Source: SLHU01 sp009929975
Lineage (GTDB): Bacteria; Bacillota; Clostridia; Saccharofermentanales; UBA5734
Direction: 5' to 3'
NCBI GenBank assembly: GCA_040776905.1
Contig: JAXGZQ010000002.1
Location: 434,001 to 498,000 of the forward strand
DNA length: 64,000 nt
The notes below the pieces were generated by a model that was not told the origin of the DNA, did no database searches, and saw nothing but the letters and a program-made list of their open reading frames with translations. A program made the position numbers and the translations under genes. Shown here piece by piece: positions 1-8,488 of the stretch (positions are counted from its first letter, which is position 1; every line of letters starts with the position of its first letter).

Positions 1-1
1 A

Positions 2-583
2 CGGCTGCTGCCGGTCCTGAAACAGCGGCTGAAGAAACAGGGGCGGCTGATCCCTGTCGTCTGGAACAGCAGTGCTTATGAAAAAACGGACATGCTGGCT
101 GCTCTGGCCGATTCAGAATCTGTTGATGTCTTCCTGCCGGACCTGAAATTTTTTGATCCGGAACTCTCCGGTCGGCTGGCCGCGGCGCCGGATTATTTTG
201 TCAGGGCCTCACAGGCCATCCTGGCCATGCACCGCCTGCGGCCGGATCATCAGTTCTCCGACGACGGACTGCTACTGCGCGGACTGGCACTGCGTCATCT
301 TGTTCTGCCGGGAGCCTGGCGGGATTCACTGACACTGATTGATTTTATCGCGGCCAATCTGCCGCCGGATACACCGGTCGCTTTGATGCGGCAGTACACA
401 CCGCCGACGAATGCGCGGCTCAGGGAACAGATCGGAGCTATCATGCCGCGCCTGCTCCATAAAGTCACCAGTTATGAGTATGACAAGGTCTGCGAACATG
501 CGGAGAAAAGAGGTCTGAAACGTCTTCTTTTCCAGGAGCCGGCTTCCGCAGACAGCCGGTTCACACCGGATTTTACCGGTTGA
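2..583 (+). CDS. Radical SAM protein, PflX-like (COG1313), C-terminal part
   Basis: The reading frame is open from the first bases of the window, so the gene starts upstream and only about 193 C-terminal residues are seen. An internal ATG at 92 is not the true start, because the homologous sequence (VVWNSSAY) continues upstream of it. The segments VFLPDLKFFD, RHLVLPG and a C-terminal RQYTPP are typical of the PflX group of radical SAM proteins, which resemble pyruvate formate-lyase activating enzymes. The Cys-rich cluster-binding motif would lie upstream and is not visible. The substrate of this group is not settled. It ends convergently with the recombinase gene, 47 bp away. Confidence 0.8.
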   Translation, partial: RLLPVLKQRLKKQGRLIPVVWNSSAYEKTDMLAALADSESVDVFLPDLKFFDPELSGRLAAAPDYFVRASQAILAMHRLRPDHQFSDDGLLLRGLALRHLVLPGAWRDSLTLIDFIAANLPPDTPVALMRQYTPPTNARLREQIGAIMPRLLHKVTSYEYDKVCEHAEKRGLKRLLFQEPASADSRFTPDFTG

Positions 584-630
584 GTCCATGGTTTGGCGGT
601 GGTCGTTTACGGGTCAGGGACATGCCGGAA

Positions 631-1602
631 TCAACGGGATCTGATTTCGTTCAGCGGATTGTTCTCAACCGCCTGGTGCAGGCTGTCTGAGTTGACATGG
701 GTGTAGATCTCCGTGGTTGAGATACTGGCATGTCCCAGAATCATCTGCAGGGCACGAATATCAACCTTGCCGTACTGGTACATCAGCGTCGCCGCGGTAT
801 GCCGCAGTTTATGTGTTGAATAACGACGCGGATCCAGTCCGGCCGCCTTGATATAGCGCTTGATCAGATATTGGACTGTCTTCGGACTGATTTGTGTACC
901 GCGATTGCTGACGAAGAGTGCCTGCGGGTCTTTCAATCCGGTTTTCGGCCGCTGTTCCATGTGTTTTTCCAGCGCGTCAAGACACGCACCGTTGAGATAG
1001 ATGGTCCGTTCCTTGCCGCCTTTGCCGACCACCGTCAGAACATCACCCCGCCAGTCGGGCAGCTGAATCGAACACAGTTCAGACAGACGCATGCCGCAGT
1101 TGAGAAACAGAGTTAGAATGCAGTAATCGCGCGCAGATAAGTCATCTTCCGGCTGATCGGCCGCGGCCAGCAGCTGCTTGCTTTCTTCCAGAGAGAGGTA
1201 GCGGGGGAGCCGGCGGATCTGTTTGGGGGACTCCAGTCCGGCCGTGGGGTCTTCGCTGATCACATTCGCTTTCTGTTTCAGATAGCCGAAGAAAGAGCGC
1301 AGCGCCGAAACTTTGCGTGCGCGGGTCGGAGGCGCGTTGTGGCGCTCGCGGCTCAGCCAGGTCATATAGGCATACAGATCGGTCAGTGAAACCGAGCGGA
1401 GAAAGTCATCGTCAATCTGATTAATCCTGATTTGATTGAATGGGCTGTCAGCGGCCGTCTGGCCGCGATGGTTGAGCATGAAGCGGAAAAACAGAACCAG
1501 ATCGTAGCGGTATTCGCGAATCGTCTGCGGAGACCGTTCCCGAATGGCCTGAAAATAGCCGAGAAACTGTTCCAGCCTCTCAAACAAGGGTACATCCTGC
1601 AT
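631..1602 (-). CDS. Tyrosine recombinase, XerC/XerD family
   Basis: A 323-residue site-specific recombinase that cuts and rejoins DNA through a phosphotyrosine intermediate. The N-terminal SAM-like core-binding domain spans about residues 8-110 and the catalytic domain about 130-315. Active-site signatures are all present: Arg in GMRLSEL, Lys in GKGGKERTI, His and Arg in HKLRHT, His in LGHAS and the nucleophile Tyr300 in TEIYTH. Length and layout fit chromosome-dimer resolvases rather than a phage integrase, and no phage genes are nearby. The ATG at 1602 has a good ribosome site (GGAGG, 5 nt spacing) and its own promoter. XerC and XerD cannot be told apart here; a chromosomal dif site is not visible in the window. 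Confidence 0.88.
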   Translation of the reverse strand: MQDVPLFERLEQFLGYFQAIRERSPQTIREYRYDLVLFFRFMLNHRGQTAADSPFNQIRINQIDDDFLRSVSLTDLYAYMTWLSRERHNAPPTRARKVSALRSFFGYLKQKANVISEDPTAGLESPKQIRRLPRYLSLEESKQLLAAADQPEDDLSARDYCILTLFLNCGMRLSELCSIQLPDWRGDVLTVVGKGGKERTIYLNGACLDALEKHMEQRPKTGLKDPQALFVSNRGTQISPKTVQYLIKRYIKAAGLDPRRYSTHKLRHTAATLMYQYGKVDIRALQMILGHASISTTEIYTHVNSDSLHQAVENNPLNEIRSR

Positions 1603-1646
1603 GATATCCTCCTGAAGGCGACCCGGATCGGCCTTCCATTTATTTT

Positions 1647-1675
1647 ATTATACCGATCCAGTATAATGGATGCAA
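1647..1675 (-). promoter_or_regulatory. Sigma-A type promoter of the recombinase gene
   Basis: Reading the minus strand, TTGCAT (1675-1670), a 17-bp spacer and TATAAT (1652-1647) form a near-consensus promoter 45 bp before the recombinase ATG. Confidence 0.7.
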
Positions 1676-1712
1676 AGCCGTTGAAAATCAACTTCATTCG
1701 CTGGCAGAGGAC

Positions 1713-1741
1713 TTGTCCGAAGCAAAATCCTGTGCTAGAAT
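1713..1741 (+). promoter_or_regulatory. Sigma-A type promoter of asd
   Basis: TTGTCC (1713-1718), 17-bp spacer, TAGAAT (1736-1741). It lies back to back with the recombinase promoter and drives asd, with a leader of about 75 nt. Confidence 0.6.
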
Positions 1742-1822
1742 ACTCTAAATAAAGACAAATGTCCATGTCTCACGGACGTTCACTGATTGAACGAGACAGA
1801 CCTGGAAAGAAAGCGTGACAAG

Positions 1823-2908
1823 ATGGAAAAGAAACTGAGAGCTGGCATCATCGGTGCCACAGGATATGTCGGCCAGCGTTTTGTGACACTGCTGGCCGAT
1901 CATCCCTGGTTTGAAATCAGCGTATTGGCGGCTTCGGCGCGTTCCGCCGGGAAATCCTATGGTGAGGCGGTAGAAGGACGCTGGAAGATGGATGGCGAAA
2001 TTCCGCCTTTTATCGCAGCGATGCCGGTTGAAGATACGGCGGATCTGGAAAAAATCTGTGAAGCCTGTGATTTCCTGTTTTGCGCGGTTGACATGAAAAA
2101 AGACGAAATCCGTTTGCTTGAAGAACGGATTGCCCGTCTCGAGACACCGGTGATCTCAAATAATTCAGCTCATCGCTGGACGGAAGATGTTCCGATGCTG
2201 ATCCCGGAAATCAATGCCGACCATACACGTCTGATCGCGCGGCAGCGTAAGCGCCTCGGCACTCAGCGCGGCTTTATCGCGGTAAAGCCGAACTGCTCCA
2301 TACAAAGCTATGTTCCTGCGTTGTCACCGCTGCTTGATTTCGGGATTGAGCAGATCTCTGTCTGTACGTACCAGGCGATCAGCGGCGCGGGCAAGACCTT
2401 CGCTGACTGGCCGGAAATGGACCGCAATATCATTCCATACATCGGCGGTGAAGAAGAGAAAAGTGAGAAAGAACCGCTGCGCATCTGGGGTCAGCTGACC
2501 GATGACCGTGTTATTCCGCTGGCCCGGCCTGTTATCTCCAGCCAATGTATCCGGGTCGGGGTCCAGGAAGGTCATCTGGCCGCTGTTTCCGTCAAGTTCA
2601 ATCAGAAGCCGCCGCGCGAGCTGATCATTGATCGCTGGTCAAGCTACCGCTCACTGCCGCAGCTGGCCGGACTGCCATCGGCACCGGATCCTTTTCTCAT
2701 CTATCTTGAAGACGACAACCGGCCCCAGCCGCTTCTGGACAGCATGGCCGGCCGGGGAATGGCTGTGACGATCGGCCGTTTGCGCGACGATCCGCTGTTC
2801 GACTGGAAATTCGTCTGTCTGTCCCATAATACACTGCGGGGCGCGGCCGGTGGCGGTGTGCTTTCGGCTGAACTTCTCAAGCACCAGGGCTACCTCAAGG
2901 CGAAATAG
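1823..2908 (+). CDS. asd: Aspartate-semialdehyde dehydrogenase, archaeal/fungal-type
   Basis: A 361-residue enzyme that reduces aspartyl-4-phosphate to aspartate semialdehyde with NADPH, the branch point to lysine/diaminopimelate, threonine and methionine. The N-terminal nucleotide-binding motif is GIIGATGYVGQ. The catalytic Cys is Cys158 in KPNCSIQ and the catalytic His is His251 in QEGHLAAV. The sequence follows the archaeal and fungal type of the enzyme rather than the usual E. coli type. I prefer the ATG at 1823, just before the dinucleotide fold; the frame extends upstream to a TTG at 1787, but the added residues (NETDLERKRDK) look unlike an enzyme N-terminus. The hydrolase gene follows 17 bp downstream, probably in the same transcript. 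Confidence 0.9.
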   Translation: MEKKLRAGIIGATGYVGQRFVTLLADHPWFEISVLAASARSAGKSYGEAVEGRWKMDGEIPPFIAAMPVEDTADLEKICEACDFLFCAVDMKKDEIRLLEERIARLETPVISNNSAHRWTEDVPMLIPEINADHTRLIARQRKRLGTQRGFIAVKPNCSIQSYVPALSPLLDFGIEQISVCTYQAISGAGKTFADWPEMDRNIIPYIGGEEEKSEKEPLRIWGQLTDDRVIPLARPVISSQCIRVGVQEGHLAAVSVKFNQKPPRELIIDRWSSYRSLPQLAGLPSAPDPFLIYLEDDNRPQPLLDSMAGRGMAVTIGRLRDDPLFDWKFVCLSHNTLRGAAGGGVLSAELLKHQGYLKAK

Positions 2909-2925
2909 CCGGGCAGGAGTATACC

Positions 2926-3909
2926 ATGACCAGATTACTGTCGATCCAATTTCCCTCAGCCACGCGTCAAGGAACAATCGCCGCGAATCTTTATCTGCCT
3001 CAGCTGAAACCGCCTGCTTTGCTGATTCAGGTGATTCACGGCATGGCTGAGCACCGGCTCCGCTATGCGGAATTTTGTGACTATCTGGCTGAACAGGGAT
3101 ATGCGGTCTGCATCCATGACCAGGCCGGTCACGGTGAATCAGTGGATCGTGATGAGAAACTGGGATATTTCGGACCGCATGACGGTCATGATCTGGTGCT
3201 TGATGACATTACGGAAGCCAGACGACAGTCACTCGAGCGGATACAGCATGAATGGCCGGAGACTGAACAGCCGCCGGTGGTGCTGTTCGGCCACAGCATG
3301 GGTTCTTTCATCGGCCGGTTGTACTGCCGGCGATATGGCCACGAACTGGCCGGTGCCGTATTTTCCGGTACAAGCGGCCGCAATCCGGCGATTCCGCTGG
3401 CCTTATGGCTGGCCAGGCGTTCTGTCCGCAAAAACGGGCCGCTCTACCGCGATCACTTTCTCGCGGGACTGACCGCACGCGGCATGACGGCGAAAATCAA
3501 CCCGCTGCGTACACCGCTTGATTGGCTGAGTCGTGATGAAGCGATTGTCGATGCCTATATCGCTGATCCGAAATGCGGTTTCGCGTTTACCGCGGCTGGT
3601 TATGCGGATTTGTACAGCTGGCTTAAGGCGATTTCATCACCACAGTGGGCGGCTGCGCTGCCGACCACATGTCCGGTTCTTCTGATCAGCGGATCGGCGG
3701 ACCCGGTCGGACAATATGGCCGCGGACCGCGCCAGGTCGCGCGATGGCTGCAGGCGACCGGACATCAGACTGAACTGAGACTATATGAGGGTGGCCGCCA
3801 TGAGATGCTCAACGAAATCAACCGGACTGAAGTCTGGCAGGATATCGCCGACTGGCTCGAACGTGTCGCCGGAAGGCCGGACCCGATGAAACAAGGGGGT
3901 ATTTCGTGA
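2926..3909 (+). CDS. Alpha/beta hydrolase, lysophospholipase/monoglyceride lipase-like
   Basis: A 327-residue serine hydrolase of the serine aminopeptidase S33 / monoacylglycerol lipase group. The oxyanion region HGMAEH is near residue 39, the nucleophile elbow GHSMGS holds Ser124, an acid candidate lies in SGSADPVG, and the catalytic His is His292 in GGRHEML. No signal peptide or membrane span is visible, so it should act in the cytoplasm. The substrate cannot be read from sequence; small ester lipids are the family norm. The start ATG at 2926 has GGAG 6 nt upstream. The stop codon overlaps the GTG start of the downstream LacI-type regulator, so the two are translationally coupled. Confidence 0.85.
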   Translation: MTRLLSIQFPSATRQGTIAANLYLPQLKPPALLIQVIHGMAEHRLRYAEFCDYLAEQGYAVCIHDQAGHGESVDRDEKLGYFGPHDGHDLVLDDITEARRQSLERIQHEWPETEQPPVVLFGHSMGSFIGRLYCRRYGHELAGAVFSGTSGRNPAIPLALWLARRSVRKNGPLYRDHFLAGLTARGMTAKINPLRTPLDWLSRDEAIVDAYIADPKCGFAFTAAGYADLYSWLKAISSPQWAAALPTTCPVLLISGSADPVGQYGRGPRQVARWLQATGHQTELRLYEGGRHEMLNEINRTEVWQDIADWLERVAGRPDPMKQGGIS

Positions 3910-4889
3910 TTACAATCAAAGATGTGGCTGCCAAAGCCGGTGTTTCCTACGCTACGGTATCCCGCGCCTTGAACGGACGGGAAGAGGTCAGTGCCGAAAC
4001 GCGGCAGCGGATCATCACGATCGCGCAGGAAATGGGCTACCAGCCGAACGCGGTTGCCCGCAGCCTGGTCAATAAGAAGACATCAACCCTGGCGTTAATT
4101 GTTCCCGATGTCTCCAACGCTTTTTTTGCCGATATCACGATGGCCATTCACAAGGCGGCCGAAGACAGCGGCTATACATCGATCATCTGCAACACGGACT
4201 GGGATCCGCTCAAGGAGCAGACAAAACTGCAGGTCATGATGCAGCAGCGGGTGGAAGGCATCATTCTCAAACCGGCCGCGTTCATCAAGCCCGGCCTGCT
4301 TCAGGCGATGGCTATTCCCATGGTCTTGTTCTGGCATGATATGGATGATGATTTATCCTATATTGAGGTTGATCATGCTCTGGGTGGCCAGATCGCGATC
4401 CATCATCTGATCGAACGGGGTTATCGCCGGATCGCCTATATGGGCGGCAGCGCGACATCCCCTGCGAATCAGATCCGGCAGATGGCGGTTCAGAAAACCC
4501 TTCAGGAGGCAGGCCTTGCCGTTCATCCTGAGTGGATCAGTGATGGACCGTTCTCTCTGGAAAGCGGTTATCGGCGGATGCACGAGCTGATGCAGATGAC
4601 ACCACGTCCGGATGCCGTCTTCTGCGGCAGTGATCTGATCGCCATGGGCGCGCTGCAGTTCGCGCGGCGGGAGGGCCTGCAGGTTCCTGGTGATATCGCG
4701 GTGATCGGCTATGATAATGTCGCCTGCGCCTCATTGCCGCTGATCAGTCTGACAACGGTGGAACAACCGCGTGAGGAACTTGGAAAAACCGCACTGGACG
4801 CGCTGCTTGTGGAAATTGAGCATTTCCCGCAGAGAACGCGGCAGCGGATCCTGATTGAACCGAAGTTGAAAATTCGTTCATCAACCTGA
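3906..4889 (+). CDS. LacI/PurR family transcriptional regulator
   Basis: A 327-residue repressor. Residues 1-60 form the LacI helix-turn-helix (IKDVAAKAGVSYATVSRAL) and hinge (NAVARSL), followed by a periplasmic-binding-protein-like effector domain from LALIVPDVSN to the C-terminus. The GTG start at 3906 has GGGGGT 5 nt upstream and overlaps the hydrolase stop (GTGA). The effector is unknown. Members are usually sugar-responsive, but the partner here is a lipase-like hydrolase and no sugar transport genes are adjacent. The ISLre2-family element begins 67 bp after its stop codon, so any originally adjacent downstream target gene may have been separated. Confidence 0.88.
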   Translation: MITIKDVAAKAGVSYATVSRALNGREEVSAETRQRIITIAQEMGYQPNAVARSLVNKKTSTLALIVPDVSNAFFADITMAIHKAAEDSGYTSIICNTDWDPLKEQTKLQVMMQQRVEGIILKPAAFIKPGLLQAMAIPMVLFWHDMDDDLSYIEVDHALGGQIAIHHLIERGYRRIAYMGGSATSPANQIRQMAVQKTLQEAGLAVHPEWISDGPFSLESGYRRMHELMQMTPRPDAVFCGSDLIAMGALQFARREGLQVPGDIAVIGYDNVACASLPLISLTTVEQPREELGKTALDALLVEIEHFPQRTRQRILIEPKLKIRSST

Positions 4890-4956
4890 CGGATTAATGA
4901 TGATTTAAGCTGCAGCGGCGAATCCGGCGACGGATTGAACCGGTTGGTGTAACATA

Positions 4957-6423
4957 ATTCTCGGTTAAGAAATAAAAGAAGAAACCCCCAAGTGGTAAAA
5001 TGTTTGTCAGCAAACCAACATAACCACAGCAAAGGGGATTTCTTACATGGAGAGTATACAACAGATTGCGGAAGAGTTCATCCAGGAGGTTTTAGAAGTC
5101 GACATACTGGATGGGCTGACAAGAGGACTGGAGAAGCTGGGTGAGCTGGCGGATGCGTTTATCTGTCGAGCGACAGAGCACAAGCTGCAAGAAGCGGACG
5201 AGGCCATCTTCACATGCCGAAGCCTGCGCCGGGACTGGCGAGTGGAGCACAAAGATGTACCGAGAGAGCAGCTGACAGAACATGGCCAGATCCAGTTTGG
5301 TCGGCGCTATTACCGCAACAACAAGACCGGTGAACGGAAATACCTGCTGGATGAACTGGTAGGGATTGAGACGAGAGAACGAGTGGAGGCGGGATTGGTG
5401 GCCAAGCTAAGCACAGCAGCGGCAAGCCACTCGTATGCCAAGAGCAGTGAGATCTGCTGTGCCAACCAGGTGACGAGACAAACGGTGATGCGCAAGACAC
5501 GGCAGGTCAAGGTCTGCGAACAAGAAAGATCAGAGTTACGCGAGGATGTCGACGTGATTCACATTCAGGCCGACGAGGACCATGTTGCGATGCAGGATGG
5601 TCGACGGGATACGATTGTCAAACTGATTGCTATTCACGAACCGGCACAGAAGGTCAGCAGCAAACGCTGGCAGTTGCCGAAGCGCCACCTGCTGACGAGC
5701 TATAAGGAAAACACTGAGGATCTGTGGTTGCGTGTTGCAGATGAAATTGCCCGGCGCTACGGGGATCGGGACGACCTGACGATCTATATTCATGGCGATG
5801 GCGCGAAATGGATCCGCAGTGGAATCCAGTGGCTCAAGAACAGTCATTTCGTACTGGACAAGTTCCATGTCTCCCAAAAGCTGAACCGAGTCGTGGGCAG
5901 CGAGGAAAGATTCCGGCAGTATATCTGGGAGAATCTGGCGAAAGACAAGCTGCAAGCGATAGAGCATCTGACTGAAGCTTTGGTCAACAGCGAAGTGTGT
6001 GCAAAGAAGACCGGCGATGAGTTCATGAGATATATCCGCAACAACCGGGATGGCATCCGGATCTGGTATGACGAACAGCACCCGATCGGCGGCAGTTGTG
6101 CTGAAGGACTGGTCAGCCACGTCCTGAGCAGCCGGTTAAGCAGCAGGCCCTGCGGTTGGCTGGACGAAGGCCTGGAGACGATTAGCCGGCTGAGGGTACA
6201 TGTGCTCAATGGCGGCAAGATTACAGCGGATAATGTCCGGAAACCAGGCAAGCCTGTTATTCGGGCAACTAGAACATTGAAGAAGGCAATGAGACCGGGG
6301 ATCTACCACCGCTCATCCGCCATGCATTCAGACCGCCGCCACAGTCCTGAGTACAGGCTCTTTAAAGCAATAACCGAAGGTGGACACGCTATTTGACTTA
6401 TTGGGGGTTCTTAAACCGAGAAT
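4957..6423 (+). mobile_element. ISLre2-family insertion sequence, apparently complete
   Basis: About 1467 bp with one transposase gene. Terminal inverted repeats are 4957-4971 (ATTCTCGGTTAAGAA) and 6408-6423 (TTCTTAAACCGAGAAT), matching except for one extra base. A second shared block (AACCCCCAA) follows on the inside, but on the left end it is displaced by about 12 purine-rich bases. No target-site duplication is recognisable in the flanks. The element sits between the LacI gene and the leuA promoter, whose -35 box begins 30 bp beyond the right end. Confidence 0.85.
5047..6396 (+). CDS. ISLre2-family transposase (UPF0236)
   Basis: A 449-residue DDE-type transposase that mobilises the surrounding element. 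The N-terminal half carries the family's zinc-finger-like and helix-turn-helix region (ANQVTRQTVMRKT). The catalytic half includes the acidic segments QADEDHVAM, IHGDGAKWI and VLDKFHVSQK, all typical of UPF0236/ISLre2 proteins. No frameshift or internal stop is seen, and the length is close to the family norm, so it may be active. The ATG at 5047 has AAAGGGG upstream. The inverted repeats end just outside the gene on both sides. Confidence 0.9.
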   Translation: MESIQQIAEEFIQEVLEVDILDGLTRGLEKLGELADAFICRATEHKLQEADEAIFTCRSLRRDWRVEHKDVPREQLTEHGQIQFGRRYYRNNKTGERKYLLDELVGIETRERVEAGLVAKLSTAAASHSYAKSSEICCANQVTRQTVMRKTRQVKVCEQERSELREDVDVIHIQADEDHVAMQDGRRDTIVKLIAIHEPAQKVSSKRWQLPKRHLLTSYKENTEDLWLRVADEIARRYGDRDDLTIYIHGDGAKWIRSGIQWLKNSHFVLDKFHVSQKLNRVVGSEERFRQYIWENLAKDKLQAIEHLTEALVNSEVCAKKTGDEFMRYIRNNRDGIRIWYDEQHPIGGSCAEGLVSHVLSSRLSSRPCGWLDEGLETISRLRVHVLNGGKITADNVRKPGKPVIRATRTLKKAMRPGIYHRSSAMHSDRRHSPEYRLFKAITEGGHAI

Positions 6424-6453
6424 AACTTGACACTGTCTTTGAACCGTGATGGC

Positions 6454-6482
6454 TTGACGGCTTCTGAACTCTGTGATACATT
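6454..6482 (+). promoter_or_regulatory. Promoter of the leuA T-box transcript
   Basis: TTGACG (6454-6459), 17-bp spacer, TACATT (6477-6482). It lies just outside the right end of the insertion sequence and upstream of the T-box leader. Confidence 0.6.
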
Positions 6483-6515
6483 ACGTTTCAAGATATCAGA
6501 TGATGATATGGACAA

Positions 6516-6790
6516 TTGAATAAGGTCCGTGATGATCGGGAAAAGTACGTAACGGAGACATTCCAGAGAGCCTCTGGCTGGTGTGAAGAGGTATGGGGAA
6601 GTTGCCGAACTGGCCCGGGAGCGAACAAGTCCGAACCCTGTGAGGGCAGTAGGTTTTGTCGGAGGTCGACCGTTACAGCGACAGGATATCGGCTCAGGCC
6701 TGTATCTGCAGAGTGCAGGCGCATCGCCTGAAACAGAGTGGTACCGCGGAGGAGTTTACCCTTCGTCTCTTAATTGGAGACGTAGGGTTT
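6516..6790 (+). promoter_or_regulatory. T-box riboswitch (leucine) of leuA
   Basis: The leader has the T-box landmarks in order: AGTA on the 5' side of the Stem I specifier loop (about 6543), the distal AGAGAG element (about 6565), a GAACTG specifier segment with CTG at 6610-6612, and the antiterminator T-box core AGTGGTACCGCGG at 6737-6749. The UGGU in that core pairs with an ACCA tRNA end, as expected for leucine tRNA (discriminator A). An intrinsic terminator follows. Uncharged tRNA-Leu would stabilise the antiterminator and switch on leuA. The CTG specifier is my reading of Stem I and fits the downstream gene. Confidence 0.85.
6758..6788 (+). terminator. T-box-controlled terminator upstream of leuA
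   Basis: A stem of about 12 bp (ACCCTTCGTCTC with GAGACGTAGGGT, one mismatch) followed by TTTTTT. Its 5' arm begins about 8 nt after the T-box core, so formation competes with the antiterminator. Confidence 0.8.
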
Positions 6791-6814
6791 TTTGTATTGA
6801 AAGGAAGGCCGACC

Positions 6815-8479
6815 ATGAAAAACACACACAAGTACAAGCCATATCCGACCATGCCGATGGCCAGCCGCCAGTGGCCGTCACGGCAGATGAGCAAAGCGCC
6901 GCAATGGTGCAGTGTTGACCTGCGTGATGGCAACCAGGCTCTGGAAATCCCGATGAATCTCGATCAGAAACTGCGCTTTTTCCAGCAGCTGGTCGACATG
7001 GGTTTCAAGGCGATTGAGATCGGTTTTCCGGCCGCGTCAGATACGGAATTCGCCTTCACCCGCTATCTGATAGAACATAATCTGATTCCTGACGATGTGG
7101 CGATCCAGGTTCTGACGCAGTCACGCCAGCATATCATAGAGAAAACCTTCGCCGCGCTGAAGGGTGTCAAGAAAGCGGTGGTCCATCTTTATAACTCAAC
7201 GTCAACGCTGCAGCGCGATGTTGTTTTCAGGATGGATCGTGCCCAGTGCATTGATCTGGCTGTTTTCGGCGCCAGGATGGTTCAGCAGATCGCGTCCGCG
7301 GATACCCACGGTTCAGACTTCATCTTCGAATACAGCCCGGAAAGTTTTACCGGAACTGAAATGGATTATGCCGTATCGATCTGTGACGCTGTTTGTGATG
7401 TCTGGCAGCCGACACCTGATAAAAAAGTGATCATCAATCTGCCGGCCACGGTTGAGATGTCGACACCGAATATTTACGCTGACCAGATTGAATATTTCTG
7501 TACCCATACACGGCATCGTGAATCGATTCTTGTCAGTCTGCATGCCCACAATGACCGCGGTACCGCCGTCGCGGCGACTGAACTCGCGCTACTGGCAGGT
7601 GCTGACCGGGTCGAAGGAACCTTGTTCGGCAATGGCGAGCGAACCGGCAATGCCGACCTTGTCGCGCTGGCCCTGAATCTCTATTCCCAGGGCATCGATC
7701 CCCAACTTGATTTTTCCAATATCAACCAGTTGATTGATATTTATGAAGAAACTACGCGCATGCAGGTGCATCCACGCCATCCGTATGCCGGCGATCTGGT
7801 TTACACCGCGTTCTCCGGTTCCCATCAGGACGCGATCAATAAAGGTATGGCGGCCATGAAAAATCATCCTGACCATTGGGAGGTTCCGTATCTGCCGATC
7901 GATCCGCGGGATGTCGGCCGCAGCTATGATCCAATCATCCGGATCAACAGCCAGTCCGGCAAGGGAGGCGTCGCCTATATTCTCGAACAGCAATATGGTC
8001 TTGTCCTGCCGAAGCCGGTCCAGCAGGCCTTCAGCCAGATCGTCACACGGGTCTCCGACGAGCGTAATTCCGATCTGCTGCCCGAGGCGATTCATCAGCT
8101 GTTCTATGACAGCTATGTTGATATCATCAAACCGCTGAAACTGATCAGCTACCGTGAAGCGATGCTCGATGATCAGCATGTCGAGATGACGGCGACCCTG
8201 CAGCATAACGGCCGCCAGATTACGGTCACCGGACAGGGCAATGGTCTGCTGGACGCGTTCTGTGCCGCGCTGCAGGCTTATCTCAAGGCGAAAATTGAAA
8301 TCACCGCTTATCAGCAGCATGCGCTGGAGCGTGGTTCAACCTCCAAAGCGATTACCTATGTCCAGATGCAAAACGGCGGCAGCCAGCTGTATATCGGAGC
8401 CGGGATCAGCAGCAGCATCAGCAAGTCTTCGCTGCGGGCCGTGATCAGCGCCGTCAATCAGATGCCACTCGGGTCCTGA
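6815..8479 (+). CDS. leuA: 2-isopropylmalate synthase, yeast/actinobacterial-type
   Basis: A 554-residue enzyme condensing acetyl-CoA with 2-oxoisovalerate, the first step of leucine synthesis. The opening YKPYPTM and CSVDLRDGNQAL are signatures of the long LeuA form (TIGR00970 type). The metal-binding HxH lies in SLHAHNDRGTA, near residue 243. The C-terminal allosteric domain (about residues 430-554) should bind leucine for feedback inhibition. The frame is open upstream into the T-box leader, but the ATG at 6815 follows the terminator and a good AAGGAAGG ribosome site, so translation starts there. No leuB, leuC or leuD lies in the window. Control is by the leucine T-box and probably by feedback. 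Confidence 0.93.
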   Translation: MKNTHKYKPYPTMPMASRQWPSRQMSKAPQWCSVDLRDGNQALEIPMNLDQKLRFFQQLVDMGFKAIEIGFPAASDTEFAFTRYLIEHNLIPDDVAIQVLTQSRQHIIEKTFAALKGVKKAVVHLYNSTSTLQRDVVFRMDRAQCIDLAVFGARMVQQIASADTHGSDFIFEYSPESFTGTEMDYAVSICDAVCDVWQPTPDKKVIINLPATVEMSTPNIYADQIEYFCTHTRHRESILVSLHAHNDRGTAVAATELALLAGADRVEGTLFGNGERTGNADLVALALNLYSQGIDPQLDFSNINQLIDIYEETTRMQVHPRHPYAGDLVYTAFSGSHQDAINKGMAAMKNHPDHWEVPYLPIDPRDVGRSYDPIIRINSQSGKGGVAYILEQQYGLVLPKPVQQAFSQIVTRVSDERNSDLLPEAIHQLFYDSYVDIIKPLKLISYREAMLDDQHVEMTATLQHNGRQITVTGQGNGLLDAFCAALQAYLKAKIEITAYQQHALERGSTSKAITYVQMQNGGSQLYIGAGISSSISKSSLRAVISAVNQMPLGS

Positions 8480-8488
8480 CGGGGCCGG

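Noticed and set aside
631..1602. Prophage or integrative element anchored on the Xer-like recombinase
   Set aside because: No phage, relaxase or excisionase genes, no tRNA or att repeats nearby, and the neighbours are core metabolic genes; it is most simply a chromosomal Xer protein.
6427..6432. Outward promoter from the right end of the insertion sequence (TTGACA)
   Set aside because: No -10 hexamer at 16-18 bp; the better promoter for leuA begins at 6454.
4940..6440. Target-site duplication around the ISLre2-family element
   Set aside because: The flanks (GGTGTAACATA left, AACTTGACACT right) do not contain a convincing direct repeat of equal length at the edges.
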